Source: Lactarius indigo
Lineage: Eukaryota > Basidiomycota > Agaricomycetes > Russulales > Russulaceae
Length of the DNA stretch: 64,000 bases
Assembly (NCBI GenBank): GCA_025766275.1
Contig: JAFKAC010000054.1
Location: forward strand, 186,001-250,000
Direction of reading: 5' to 3'
This document shows, one piece after another, positions 23,420-35,606 of this stretch (its first letter is position 1; the number at the start of each line of letters is the position of its first letter). Under the pieces are notes generated by a model that saw only the letters and a program-made list of their open reading frames with translations, ran no database searches and had not been told where the DNA came from. Both the position numbers and the translations under genes were made by a program.

Positions 23420-24490
23420 TGTTAAAAAGGAGTTGGTATCAACTGGCTGAGTCCAAGTTAATATGAAACTCTGACCAAAAGTTTGTCTGTAAATAGCACA
23501 TCATGTCTATTGTTACGGTTGTACCACCGTAGTGTCCGACTTGGACGGTACTGTGGGAACACAATGCCCCAACGGGTCAGCCAACTTACGGGGGAGGCAA
23601 ATGCAGCCAAGGCGTCCCCTAGTCAACAAGAGTACTGGCAGCCTTCTATCAGACAGAAAGGCTGAGAGGCAAAGAATGGCGGATAAGAGAGAAAAGGGGA
23701 ATGAGCAAACAGCCCAAAGGGGGGTGGCAGACAGCCCAGCTCAAAAGATAGAGGGAAAACCGCAAACAGCAGGTACAATTCCACAAGATCTCAAGCTGGA
23801 GAGTAGGGGATCCAAGCTACTCTACTTATACTCCAGCTATCATAAGGTTCAAACTCAGAAACCCTAATACAACGATCCTAGGGTGAGTAATCGTACAGTA
23901 AGAGTGTCATTGGGAATGTGTAATCATCAGTAAGCATACAATCAGTCAGCCAATCAGAGCGAGGCATCAGTCATCCTTATCGTAACAGTGTAATTGTCTA
24001 TGAGTCATCCACAATCAGTATCAGTCATCAGGTACCAAACATCAGTCAGCCAGGCACAAGCTCATCTGGACTCTTCCGGTGCATTCTAGCCAGGTCACGT
24101 GCCGGGGTCACGTGACGGGCGATGTGGATATTGCTTTATCCGGGCCGGTGGAACCTGCAATTCTGCGCGTCATCGCAGAAGGTCCAGTGGACTCGCGGAC
24201 CGGAGCACTTATCTCTTGGTTTTTGGCTTATCTCAGCCTTTTCTTCGTCATCTTCTTCTTCGTCATGTGATTGCACTCGTTGTATCGCCGTTTGTCGAGG
24301 TAGCAAGGGTGAAACCGTAACATCTATCATATAGGGGTAGCACATCTTTCTCTGACGCTATCCTTTTCCTTCCCACAGTGGGTGTGATACAATATTACTA
24401 TAAGACATGAGAAGGGAAACAATCTTGGAATACCTGTATTATACAGGCTTGCATGTCATCTTAATAATATCTGCAAGTCACAGGTTAACA
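23420..24490 (+). repeat. 3' LTR of the second Copia element, interrupted
   Basis: It starts TGTTAAAAAGG after a purine tract and ends GGTTAACA, giving TGTTAA/TTAACA inverted ends. Without the inserted solo LTR and its 5-bp duplication it is about 254 bp. The right boundary is inferred from the terminal motif only. Confidence 0.6.
23511..24322. mobile_element. Solo LTR, 812 bp, TSD TCTAT
   Basis: The ends TGTTACGGTT and AACCGTAACA are a perfect 10-bp inverted repeat. TCTAT flanks both sides (23506-23510, 24323-24327). No coding sequence is inside. It is nested in the 3' LTR of the Copia fragment. Confidence 0.93.
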
Positions 24491-24499
24491 GATGAGTCA
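24491..24499. repeat. Direct repeat GATGAGTCA, left flank of KDZ element
   Basis: The same nonamer lies at 40358-40366, directly outside the other inverted terminus. It is probably an 8- or 9-bp target-site duplication. Confidence 0.75.
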
Positions 24500-24660
24500 G
24501 CCAATGATCTGGCATGACTTCCATAACTGATGGGCCAACCGACGGTGAGAGTCTTTCATATGTCATGGGCCAGCCGACATCGGCTGACGGCAAAGAATCT
24601 CCCAAGACTCATGGGTCAACCGACGTCGGCTCAGACGGACAAAATGTATAAATACCTCCG
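24500..24660. repeat. Left inverted terminus of the KDZ element
   Basis: Read against the reverse complement of 40195-40357, the blocks TGACTTCCAT, ATGGGCCAACC, GGTGAGAGTCTT, ATATGTCATGGGC, AGCCGAC and CAGACGGAC/CGGACGGAC align with small gaps. Confidence 0.85.
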
Positions 24661-24734
24661 AGTGAGATGACCGAACGCAAACCAAGGGTGTATTGTCAGG
24701 AGAATCACATTAGACACTTTCAAAGATATGGGAT

Positions 24735-25262
24735 ATATGGCATCAAGGACCATCATTCTCGGACAGATGATCGTGATTATTGTCCGAGAGTATATCTTGG
24801 ACGGACAGCTAAGAAGTACGTCCGAGAACATATCTCGGACGGATGGCTAATATCATCGTCCGAGAACATATCTCGGACGGACGGCTAAGATCTACGTCCG
24901 AGAACGTATCTCGGACGGATGCTTAAGATCTACGTCCGAGATAGTATCTCGGACGGATGCTTAAGATCTACGTCCGAGAACATATCTCGGATGGTTGGTG
25001 AAGAACCACGTCCAACAATATATCTCAGACAGATGATTGAGAACTTCGTCCGAGGTATACTCTTGGACAGATAATCAAGGATATTGTCCAAGATATATTC
25101 TTGGACAGATGATCAAGAGCATTGTCTGAGATGTATTCTTGGACAGATGATCATGAACATTGTCCAAGAATATATCTCGGACAGATGCTTAGGCACATTG
25201 TCCGAGAATGTATCTCGGACAGATGATCAAGAACATTGTCCGAGAATATATCTCGGACACAT
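24735..25262. repeat. Left subterminal palindromic array (TCCGAG...CTCGGA)
   Basis: Units of about 39 bp each hold TCCGAG, 8-11 bp, then CTCGGACGGA, separated by TGCTAAGATCTACG-like spacers. Each unit is a short hairpin. Some units have TCCAAG or CTTGGA variants. Confidence 0.88.
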
Positions 25263-25605
25263 TATTGTGTATACAGATCAATGATAGGTCTTGATCATGC
25301 CCACCGACAATATATCTCAGGCAGATAACTGCGAACACCCTTCATGATGTGATCTCAAACAGATTACTGTGTGTTCTTTGACAGTATATGTCAGACAGGT
25401 GATAATTAGCACCTTCAAAAAGTATATCTTCGAGAGCTCATATCAGTAGCCACCAATTACCAGGAAGCCCCTTGTAAGAATACATCTTATACTGATAACC
25501 CAAATTACTTCTGGACACCATCTCTTGGAAATGTTACACAAATGATATATTCTTCGATGCTGTTCAATGTCATCTGCCCAAGATATGGGCCCACAGTAAT
25601 CTGAT
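25263..25605. other. No gene seen
   Basis: This is AT-rich sequence between the left array and the stop of the KDZ transposase, with scattered degenerate TCTCAGACAGAT remnants of the array. It presumably holds the transposase 3' UTR. Confidence 0.5.
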
Positions 25606-28600
25606 TTATTGATCCTCCAATCTATTATGAGCAGATGTTATTGGAGTGAGTGCCTTGACTGAACTCCTACACATCTCCTCCCATCTGTGCACCTGGTATG
25701 ATGCATATGCACTGTGCCCATCCAACCTCCCCTTTGTTGCCACATCCATCCATGTCTTCCAACACTCTGCCTTTGCATGGAAGTAAGCTGGAACCCACAA
25801 TGCTTCATTTCTGATGCTCTTATCTTCCTCCTTCCATCGTTCAAGCTGTGACTTTGCTCGCAGCCAATGCACACAGTTAACTATTCATTCAATCAGCATG
25901 GGTCATGGGCATGCATAAAAGTAGTCACTCACATTCATCAAACCATGCACCACCTCTCTTTTCAGAAGTACCAAAGCTCCAGAGCCATGGAAGCTGTGTG
26001 TTCCGCTGCCCCACTACTCCAGCACCAAGGATGGCTGTATGAACACAGAGATCTGTTGCCTGGAGTAATGGTAGTTCTTGTAAATCTTTCGATATTTGCT
26101 GCACCTTGATGTATGCATCTCTTGCCATGCTATATGTCCGAGCATGCTCATGGACTGTGTTATCAACGCTCTGGACTGCAGTCCAGGCACGAGTCTTCGT
26201 TTTCTGTGTTCGCGCACCTCGGACCTGGGTCCGGAACAGTGCCGATTTGAAGCCCAATGCCAGGTGAATCCTGTGGATCGAATCATTTGCCTGGGCATAG
26301 CGCAACTTAGCCTCCTTAAGTGCAAGAGATTTGACACCATGAGTGATACACCATTCTGCTCCAAGTGTTGATGGGAGTAAAATCGGAATGTCCTCTGCAT
26401 TGGTACCCTCCGATCCAGAGATGTCCGATATCTGAGTCTTGGATCTTGGAACTGTGGAATCCTCCATATCATCCACATGGTCATACTCTCCATAGTCACC
26501 CAGTGATGGGATGGGTGCATCCAGTGGTTGATGGTGGAGCAGAAAGGCATCTGCCTGGTGTGAAAACATGTCAATCAGCTTCTGCAGGTGGATCCGCTTG
26601 TTCTCAATTGTTTGAAACTCTTCAATTGTGTGTGAGCCATGGGTCCGGAGCTGATATCTGATGGCCAATCTAAGCAAGCCATCAGGTGTACAATTCCGGT
26701 GATGTTAACACTGATGGCCAACTGACTGCATTTCCTGAATCTTCAGGCCACATGAAATCCATGATGTCCCACCACGAATGGAATGGTTCCCATCCTCATC
26801 TGCCATCAGTTGCTGTTGAATCATGGCATGAGAAGGTGCTTAAATCCAGCATTAGTTCGGAGGAGGCTATCCATGATTGGTGTCTGAACCTTTCTGCTTC
26901 ACTGTGTCATATATGTCCATGCTAGAAGGGTCCACACCTCTCCATGTCTGTGCGGCCATGTCCTCCTCTAGCCATTGCTTGGTCTTGTCCTTAAAATGTT
27001 CACTAAGAGATTCAAATGCCTTGCTGCTTGCATCTAGGCCATGCTCCGAGCGCTTCCACCGCTTGAGAAGTGATGGAACTGTCATATTCAAGTGATGTTA
27101 ACTCTGTATGCCATTATGTATAATCCGGCCATACCAATCCGGACCAGCTTCTTCCAGTTGGAGTGGTTCATGTGGGCATCTAGGACCTCTTGCCTATGAG
27201 CCAGGGACATCCCTCGTGTGCTCTGTGATATGTTATTCAGTGGGGCCCATAAGGTCTCTATGATCTCTCCATCAACCTGCTTTGCACCAGGAATGTAGCT
27301 CGGAGAGAATCGTGGTAAGCAAGAATCTTGGTGGCCATGTATGTGGAACAGTCCGATACCCATCCGGATGTCCAAGGCCTCGGAGCTGGGTAGTGACAAT
27401 CCTGGACTGTTCCTTACTCGCTCCTGGAAGTGCACTCTGTATTGGCACATGATGTCATACATCACCAGTGCAACTGGCATGTCTTCCATGTTGTAAGAAA
27501 GAGCTTTGCAGATGCTGTAGTCCATATTTATTTGCCTGGTGATCATTGTAAATCAGTTGCAGACTGAGACTTTTAGTGAATGGGGCATGCCTCTCTCCCT
27601 TCTGGAAGTCTACCACAGAAGTCGGAACAAAGAATCCATGGCAGCAAGCTGTTGCACCAATCCCTGTGACATCAAGATGTGCCCTACTTGAATTTGCCTG
27701 TTCAATGGCTTTGTATGTGTTACATGTGCTTGGCTATTGGGCCATCAGCCAAACCAAACCTGGTAGGGAGGCACAACATACCTGGACAATTTCATGGCCA
27801 CTTTTAAGATGAGCCTTGTACAGTTCTGGATTCGCCATGAAGGCCATTCCAGCAGACAGTGCAACATCCTTCTCTCCAGACCTGTGCCTCATGTGCTCTG
27901 CAGAGAAATTTCCATCCATAATGAATGTTCGGATCAATTCATTCCTATAGGGGGTCAATGACATGAAAACAGTGTCCGAAGATTCCACATACGGTTCATA
28001 TCTGGCCTTCCAATCTCTTGGGAGGTTGACTCCTGGCTGTGGACATGCTGGGCAGAAAACTGCCATGGAGCCATCCGGAGACATTTCCTCCGACTGGTGT
28101 CCGAGTCCCTGCTCCATTCTGGACCTGAGGTCTCGCCATTGGCGTGATGTCCTCAATAGTTGTCTATACAAATTCTGCAACAATTCATTATTGACTGTGG
28201 GTGATGTGGAAGAAGAGGAACGGACCGGAACAAGTCCTGGGAACATTCTACTGGTCTGGCTTTGCAACTTGGAATAGTACTGTTGGGCTGTGGTCTTGCA
28301 CTCCAAGTTGTCATTCAGAAAGTCATCAAGAACTGAGAATGTGAACAGAGTCCTGACTTGCTTGAAGGTAGCAGGAAATAGACCACTCTGGAGCAGCTGT
28401 TCATCTTGGTTATCCGATTCGGAGCAGACACAGAACACTGTCTCCATTTCAAAGATACCACTCCTGTCCACAATTGTTAGAATCTGATTTCCTGAGAGCT
28501 CTCTGGGTGCCTGATCCATGGACATGTGCTTGTCACTTGAATCCAGAAAGATGTCCGAATTGTCAAATAGTGCATCTGAAATGATTGGAGTAGTTGATAC

Positions 28601-29475
28601 ACCACAAGGCTTCAGGGTATCCTGGGGTGTGGCTGAGTGGTCTGAAGTTGGAGAGATTCTAGTTCCTCTTGAATGGAGTGCAGCGAAGATGACAACCCAG
28701 GTCCGGTGTGTTTATTTCTCTTGCCATGGGGTCCCTGTGCTGCTCTGATTCCCTAGATGAGCATGAGCACAGGTACACATGAGACAATGCAATGGTATTA
28801 TACTTCAACAGTCAATGGACATGGTGCACCAGCATGCCCAAGGAACAGCACAAATCCCAGTGAGTGCAGTGAAACCAGAGTATAGTGTGTTGCAGTCCAT
28901 AGAAGTGGCCAATGAAATGGTGAATGCCTGTGAGACTTGACACAGCAGGATTGACAAAACAGTGGTGCTCCGACACAGTCAGGGCACTTGACCTCTCCAT
29001 GGCCATGGCATATAGAGCATGTGGAGGAAGAAGGCCGACTCTCCATGGCCAAAAGTATATGGAGATATCTGCTCCGGAGTTGAAGCCATTGCTCCATGAC
29101 AGTCTACATCAAATTAGCATCCTTCACCCCATGTAGTGGATATCTGGGACATACAGGTGCCTGTGGTTGAGACTGCTTGGTCTCATCATTTGGAAGCTCA
29201 TCCATTTGCTCATCTATCCATTGCTCGGCTTGTGTATCTTTGAAGGAGGCTGAGGCCATTTGAGATCCCTCTGCTGTGGCTGGATCTAATGCTTTGTCCT
29301 TCTTTCCCTTCTTTGAGTTGGAAGACTCTCCAGCCTTTGCCTTGGTTGGGAGGAGAATGGGGACAGACTTCTGCGTGGTCCGAATGCCCCTCTTGGTCCG
29401 TCTGTGATGAATGATAACTTCTTCAATACCGTCCTCAGCTGGTAGAAGAGATTCAGCTGCACATCTCCGAGGCAT
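25606..29475 (-). CDS. KDZ transposase with CxC2-like cysteine cluster
   Basis: This is a KDZ (Kyakuja-Dileera-Zisupton) transposase, RNase H fold. Proposed exons are 29475-29155, 29103-28804, about 28621-27782, 27733-27591, 27535-27135, 27078-26890, 26838-26727, 26669-25933 and 25880-25606. The last six sum to 619 codons. The second exon holds the cysteine cluster (CSICHGHGEVKCPDCVGAPL, FCQSCCVKSH, then LGHAGAPCP). The core has FCPACPQPGVNLP, DGNFSAEHM, YDIMCQY, GLFHIHGHQDSC and VDGEIIETLWAPLN. Asp of DGNF, Asp of YDIMC and Glu of GEIIETLW are candidate catalytic residues. The intron between the second and third exons (about 28622-28803) is the least certain. Intron 27536-27590 starts with GC. 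I see no stop in the model, so it may be intact at about 1100 residues. Confidence 0.88.
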
Positions 29476-29629
29476 CTCTGGTGATCAGAAAGTATAAACA
29501 GGAGGGGTGTATCTGTGGTGGATGATGCTATTTCGGTATGTATCAATGTTCCTTTTATATCTGCTGCTCCATGCACATCTCATATATGTCCATTATCGAT
29601 CTCAGAGATACCTGATAGTTTGTGGCAGG
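29476..29629. promoter_or_regulatory. Upstream region of the KDZ transposase
   Basis: This short stretch lies directly upstream of the proposed start (ATG 29475, MPRRC). No TATA box is obvious. It abuts a TCCGAG array, which may be a binding platform for element proteins; that is inference. Confidence 0.35.
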
Positions 29630-29850
29630 TGTCTCGGACACTGAATCTATATGGGTATGTCAGTCCGAGATTGCCAGTACAAGATTGTCAGTCCAAGAGT
29701 GTCAGTCCGAGATTGTTAGTCCGAGATTGTCAGTCCGAGATTGTCAGTCCGAGATTGTCTGTCCGAGATTGTCAGTCCGAGATTGTCAGTCTGAGACTGT
29801 CAACTGAGACTATCAGTCCATGATTCTCAGTCTGTGATTCTCAGTCCAAG
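29630..29850 (+). repeat. TCCGAGATTGTCAG tandem array
   Basis: About a dozen units of AGTCCGAGATTGTC with a 15-bp period lie upstream of the transposase start. Several units carry single-base variants (TCCAAG, TCTGAG). Confidence 0.85.
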
Positions 29851-30113
29851 ATTGTCCACTGATTCCATTTCATGGAGTTTGACAATCTAATATTTCATAT
29901 TCATCTCTCAGAGTTGTGTTACCCCACATACATCTCAGAAGCAGTAACAGAATGTATGGTATGCCAACATTCATGATATAGACCATGTAGATCTAGTTCA
30001 TTGATTGGGTACTCAGTCCGAACACAGGTACATGCAATAGCTACCTGCAGACCTATATACTACAATAGTACCACCCACCCATGACAGCACCTCTGGTGCA
30101 AGCTTTGGATGGA

Positions 30114-30543
30114 TCATCCACTCATCTCAACATACTCCGAAGGCAGCGCAATCCCCTGTGCATCACAAAGTGCCTTAGCCATGATGCACATATTCTGGAG
30201 GTCAATGTGGAGCCTGTCGATCTCCACAATGATCTGATTATACTATGCCCCACATAAGGATACTGTAAAATATGCTCCAGAGTGATGCACATACCAGGTT
30301 TCCCAAGGCAACTAGTGACTCTAAGTCCGAGTTGGAACCATCCAAACCAGAGACATCCGAATTTGAGCTGCTTGCATCAGAACTAGTGCTGATGCCTTCA
30401 TCATTGTAGTGGGCCGGATACATATCTTCTTCATCAAATGATTCAAAACCTGATGAGATGCAGGTCTCTGGCTCAGAGAGATTGGAAGGTGTATCATGGT
30501 CATGTGTAAACAAGGATCCATGTGTTTCTGTCATTGGCAACAT
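30114..30543 (-). CDS. Small KDZ-element accessory protein, 125 residues, two exons
   Basis: Not recognised. ATG 30543 to TGA 30114-30116, with one intron (30243-30294, GTATGT...GCATAG), gives 378 nt or 126 codons. The first half is acidic and Ser/Asp-rich (FESFDEEDMYPAHYNDEG, SSNSDVSGLDGSNSDLESL). The second half is probably helical (IIVEIDRLHIDLQNM, IMAKALCDAQGIALP). It is similar in plan to the small plus-strand protein at 35607, but no clear homology can be claimed. An upstream exon cannot be excluded. Confidence 0.6.
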
Positions 30544-31430
30544 CTTCCTGATGGATTCGGAGTGAGGTTCGGAATTGACTATGGTTGTGTATACAGTGGT
30601 TGTATAGTACAGTGTTTCGTGAGCATTTATAAGCTATCTGAGTATCCAATATCTCATGGATAATGGCATAATCTGTAACACAGTACCCCACCCCACTCCG
30701 ATCACCTATTGTCAAGTATAGCACTTCACTGGGTTTGAATTGAAACATGTGTGATGTATGTGGAGTGAGTGAATACTCTGCAAGATCTCTTGGGTTGCAT
30801 TGGATATGTAGAGATGTCACCACAGCATAGGCAACACACACAAGGATTACTAGTCTGCTAGTCATACGATCATAATGAATGCACTATGTGCCTAGCAATT
30901 CGTACTTGATTGCTTAGCATTAGTATCAGCATCCTTGCCTAGACACCCAATTTGGACGGATATTAGTCACTGACACACACCAAAGTCCGATGTCTGCGCA
31001 AATGAATGTCCGAGATTCACGGAAATGAATGTCCGATGTCAACAGGATGCATGTTTTGGCTATTAGTGGACAGTCTTTGATGCCATCAGTTCTCTTAATT
31101 GATACAGGTACACCAAGTCATGCTAACACATGTACCGAAGATACACTATGTAATGATATACGAACATAACAGACACATGTGCTCCCCTGTCTGTTTGGCA
31201 CAGAGATGGGAGCAGAGTGCTCAATATGCATCACTGTGATTCCATGACAAGGACAGTACATATCCACTAAGTATGATGAAACTGGACTGAGAATAAGGCA
31301 TCTGATGTGGACCTGAGATTACTGGAGTCGCTTAGGATGTTCTCTGAATAGCATTATATATAGTGTCCCAAGATGCGCATGAAGTTGAGACTTAAGGAGT
31401 ATTATGAGGAATTAGTCAGATGATCTCCCT
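30544..31430. other. No supported gene
   Basis: This sequence between the small gene and the satellite contains scattered TCCGA motifs (30980-31040). A 121-codon minus frame starting at 30865 has a hydrophobic, signal-like start but overlaps the small gene and has no other support. Confidence 0.45.
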
Positions 31431-31554
31431 AAATCAATTGAACATATTTAATAGAATAAGTGCATCAAACATGGGGTGAAATAGGATGTATACAGTATAT
31501 AGTATCAGAGACAGAGTGAGCTGGGCAGCTGTGAGTGCAAAATAGAGTGACTCT

Positions 31555-33310
31555 AACACTAAGTGCATCTGAGATGGTATGTGTCCGAGATGGTGTGTGT
31601 CCAAGGTGTTGTCCAAGATGGTGTGTGTCCAAGATGGTGTTCATCTGAGGATGTGTGCATGCAAGATGGTTGTAGTGGTATGACTTATCGCGACAACTAG
31701 ACCAAGCAAAGAGTAAGTGAACTGAACTAGTACACACTCAAGCCTAACGCGGAGACAAGTCACGCGCCGAACGTACAGTCACAGTGGAGAGTAGACACGC
31801 TTGACACCTTTATGCAAGGTGCTATGTCAGGTGATCACACTGTGGCACACTGAGTGGAGAACCAAGAGGACAAGTTAACATTGGAGAAGTAAGGGAAGTA
31901 CAAAGGAAATACGCACCTGAGTGGAGAACCAAGAGGACAAGTTGGTTCCACTCAGGACGCTACATGAGGGTTTATATACACTGCTGCGGCTGAGTTCGAA
32001 TTACTACTAAACCTTGTTACTAAAGGTATGTGTAATAGTAATGAGTCAGACGCTGACGCGTCGTGTCTAATAATAGCGTTATCTATTGTGCTGACTGATG
32101 CACAGTCATTAACGCTGACAGAACAATGACGTGTCCTTATCTATGAGTCACAACCCTATGACAACGTAGTCTAGAACTATCTAGAATGTTCCCTGCTTAT
32201 CATCCAATGAGAAACTACTATACTAATGTGGAAAGTGCCCTTAAAAGGTAGCATCCGATAAGGACGTTACTATCCCAGGGTCACGTGCTTGTGGGTGCAC
32301 ATGTTGGCATCACGTGACTAACCATCTTATCATATCTAATGATAAGGACTTGGATGTTTGAGCGCAACATTAGAGTCTCATATCTTCACCAAATAAATCC
32401 GTAAAAATACGGAAAAATAAGGCGAAAATAGAGCGTCCGTGACAATGGTGTGTGTGCGAGTCAATGTGCGTCCGAGATGGTGTGCGTCCGAGAATATGTG
32501 TGTGCGAGCATGTGTGCATGCAAGTTGGTGTGCGTGCAAGTAGGTGTGCATCCGAGATGGTGTGCGTGCGAGTAGGTGTGCGTGCAAGCATATGTGCGTC
32601 CAAGTCGGTGTGCGTATGCGAATATGTGCGTTCGAGTCGGTGTGCGTCCAAGAATATGTGCGTGCGAGTTGGTGTGCGTGCAAGTATGTGTGCGTCCGAG
32701 AATATGTGCGCTCGTGTCGGTGTGTGTCCGAGAATATGTGCGTCCGAGTTGGTGTGCGTCCGAGTTGTGCGTCCGAGCATGTGTGCATCCGAGTTGGTGT
32801 GCGTCCGAGTTGGTGTGCGTCCGAGCATGTGTGCGTCCGAGTATGTGTGCGTCCGAGTATGTGTGCGTCCGAGTATGTGTGTGTCCGAGTATGTGTGTGT
32901 CCGAGTCGGTGTGTGTCCGGGCAAGTGTGCGTCCAAGATGGTGTGTGTCCAAGTCGGTGTGTGTCCAAGCATATGTGCGTCCGAGTATGTGTGCGTCCAA
33001 GTTGGTGTGCGTCCGAGTTGGTGTGCGTCTGAGCATGTGTGCGTCCGAGTCGGTGTGCGTCCGAGCATGTGTGCGTCCGAGTATGTGTGCATCCGAGTAT
33101 GTGTGCGTCCGAGTATGTGTGCGTCCGAGTCGGTGTGCGTCCGGGCAAGTGTGTGTCTGAGTTGGTGTGTGTCCGAGTCAGTGTGTGTCCGAGCATATGT
33201 GCGTCCGAGTATGTGTGCGTCCGAGTCGGTGTGCATCCGAGGATGTGTGCGTGCGTCCGAGTTGGTGCGTCCGAGTTGGTGTGCATCCAAGACAGTGCCT
33301 ATCCGACACC
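31555..33310 (+). repeat. 16-bp satellite (GTGTGCGTCCGAGTAT), split by a solo LTR
   Basis: The main array (32450-33310) repeats TGTGCGTCCGAGT(A/T/C)(T/G)G with a 16-bp period for about fifty copies. A diverged arm (31555-31670) reads GATGGTGTGTGTCC(A/G)AG. Because 16 is not a multiple of three, long frames stay open on both strands. The hexamer TCCGAG is the most constant part. Confidence 0.88.
31671..32444. mobile_element. Solo LTR, 774 bp, TSD ATGGT
   Basis: The segment starts TGTAGTGG and ends TCCGTGACA, flanked by ATGGT at 31666-31670 and 32445-32449. Its composition is unlike the satellite on either side. It contains a direct repeat (GAGTGGAGAACCAAGAGGAC) at about 31851 and 31920. Confidence 0.87.
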
Positions 33311-33486
33311 CAATTCGCCCAAGTCTGTGTGAGTCATAGAATGTGCATAAGCTCAGTCCAAACTCAAGGTCAACCTGACCACATATGGTAAGCAAGCAAG
33401 CAATCCAACTTTCATTTCTAGACATTCTCTGGTACTACATATGAACGACACATTCTATTACTTGGTTTCAATGATAACTGTGACCA

Positions 33487-35203
33487 TTATGGCCAACTGC
33501 GCGAGGATGCCCTTGACCCAGGAGCACTAGGGGCCCTAGAGACACTTGGGGCCCTAGAAGCCGGCTTGATGGTCGCTCCACTGCGCCCAATAGACACTAA
33601 CAGGGGTCAGACATAAAGCAAGTGAGTCCGAAATAGAGTCCGATTTCGGACAACGCACCATTAGCTGGCACATTCCCAGCACCGCTTCTGGACGATCCTG
33701 TGGCTGGACTGGCTGAGATGGACAGCCTGGAGACGTCAACGCCAGTGGAGGATGTCGAGGCAGCTGTGGAAGCTGTGGTACTGAGTGTGGAAGCTATAGA
33801 TGGCGAGACGGCAGATGCTGAGTTGAACAGAGGGACTGGTGGGGTATGGAGATTGAGGGTCGATGGAATGACGTCGTGGCGCATGCACAGCGCACGGAGG
33901 AGTAGTTTCAGATTGTTCTGGCCAATCTGGAGAGCTGCAAGGCGCTCTTCAAGCCTTTCTTGTCCGTGCTTGAGAGAGTCAAGTGTCGGCGTCATATCGT
34001 CGAAGACAGCTGTAAGGGAACGTTAAATGAGTTCGGACGGACTGCGGTCAATTGCACACATGCGGCCGAACGCCTCCAGGGTGGCTGCTGTTTCCTCTCC
34101 TCCTTCGCAAGCTTCAAGCGCTCGATGGATTCGATGATCGGGAGTGCCCAAGCTGGTGGAGGCTGGCATTGCACCTTGTGACTCCAGCAGAGCGCACATG
34201 CTATGGCCTTTGGAGCGTTGACCTGGGGGACACACTCCTTCGCATTGGACATCTGGCATGGCCCACAGAATCCCTGGATGCCAGATTATCGCACCACCAC
34301 TCGGAGAGCAAAACAGACGTACAGGGTCCGGAAGGGATTCCTTTCCCTTTCCCTTTGCCTTAGCAGATGTGCTGGCCTTGCGTTGACGGTGCTTTGCAGG
34401 GATGTCCGAGGATGGTGATACCACCACAGCCTGGGGGCGCTTGGTCGCCCTTGGCTTGCGCAGTGTCGCCTCCACATCCGGATTGTCCAACATGATGATG
34501 TCGTCACCAGTCGAGTCTTCATCAGTATGGCCGGATACCTTCACCTTTGAGTTGCGTCTGGAGCGGCGTGGACCACTACTCGCTCCGGTACTAGCTGATT
34601 CGACTATTGTGTGCGATTAGATTAGCTATGTGTCTTCAGCATATGAGCAGCGAACTCACCTTCTGCAACTTCATCGTCGTCGTCGCCTTCACCTCCGGCA
34701 GCCTCAGCAGCTGCATCTTCAGCAGCCTCCTCATCCTCAAATGTGGGCTCTCCAGGGAGCCACCACTCGACCATGTCCGGTACCTCGCTAGCAAGGCGCC
34801 AGACATCAGCCAAGGAGAGCACTGGGTTGAACCCAGGGTTCACACTTGAGAACGCCTTGCAGGCCTCACGGATCGCATCGATGCTGAACCTGTCCAGCTC
34901 CATGTCACCATTACCAACGCGCACACTCTCCTCCCCAACCATGCGCAGCAGTGGATGCATGCGAGGGACACAGGCATCCTCCTTCTCAAAGACCTCATTG
35001 ACCTCGTCCTATGACACTCAGTGAGTGAGCCGTGATACGCATTTGGACGGACCACGCACCAACTCATTTTCCAATGCCTGGTTGTACCAGGAATCATCCA
35101 CAGCTTCCTTATGTTCATCCCTATACTGGAGAGCAGTGTCTATCCTACAGGCGATCCCCAACAGCTGAGCCTCAGCAGGAGTAATAGAGTCGGATGCTGC
35201 CAT
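33487..35203 (-). CDS. KDZ-element zinc-cluster protein, 482 residues, six exons
   Basis: Exons 35203-35060, 35008-34660, 34603-34323, 34273-34060, 34009-33659 and 33596-33487 sum to 1449 nt, exactly 483 codons, with GT-AG introns of 49-62 nt. An N-terminal helical region is followed by an acidic run (GDDDDEV), a basic region (RKPRATKRPQ, KAKGKGKE) and a six-cysteine cluster CGPCQMSNAKEC ... CALCWSHKVQC (C-x2-C-x7-C, then C-x2-C-x6-C). A coiled coil (LKHGQERLEERLAALQIGQN) and a Ser/Thr-rich tail with a repeated SRAPS motif come after it. I infer a DNA-binding protein. It resembles many cysteine-cluster proteins of basidiomycete transposons, but I cannot name the family. It is transcribed divergently from the gene at 35607. 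No lesion was seen. Confidence 0.8.
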
Positions 35204-35606
35204 CGTTGTAATGTGGAGGGTGAACATTGAACGATCAGATACTGTCTGTCGCATACTTGGACACCTGACTCCGAATATTCGACGTCCGAGTTTGATGTGA
35301 TTGGACCGATAAGGCATGCCCCATACGGATGCCCCACATGGACGCCGTGTCCGATCTGTCCGGACATCTAATAAAAGCATATGCCCCACATGGACACCGA
35401 GTCTATTGTGTCCGAACATCTCATAAGAGTATATGATGTCATAGATCTAGTCACCCAGTACACAACTCCGGACATGCGGCATGCATCTATGCATACATCA
35501 TAGTCTTGGGCCCATACTTCAGACAGTCGCCAATTCCAATACTTAGTCCGTGCACAGTAATATAGTCACCACTGATCCAGCGAACTATCAGCCACACCCA
35601 CACAAC
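35204..35606. promoter_or_regulatory. Divergent promoter region with direct repeats
   Basis: Between two divergent starts, ATGCCCCACATGGAC and TGTCCG(G/A)ACATCT occur twice in the same order (35328-35372 and 35381-35422). This spacing suggests a duplicated regulatory unit. TCCGA motifs also occur here. Confidence 0.5.

Noticed and set aside
30500..30865. 121-codon minus frame with a hydrophobic signal-like start
   Set aside because: It overlaps the better-supported two-exon gene starting at 30543 and has no recognisable mature domain.
32370..33425. Minus-strand frame of 351 codons rich in THTDSDAHILG repeats, and matching plus-strand Cys/Val-rich frames
   Set aside because: All are translations of the 16-bp TCCGAG satellite, which stays open on both strands. 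No start context, splice logic or known domain supports them.
34023..34544. 173-codon minus frame taken as one exon
   Set aside because: Splicing at 34274-34322 gives the intact cysteine cluster in another frame. The unspliced continuation is a shadow.
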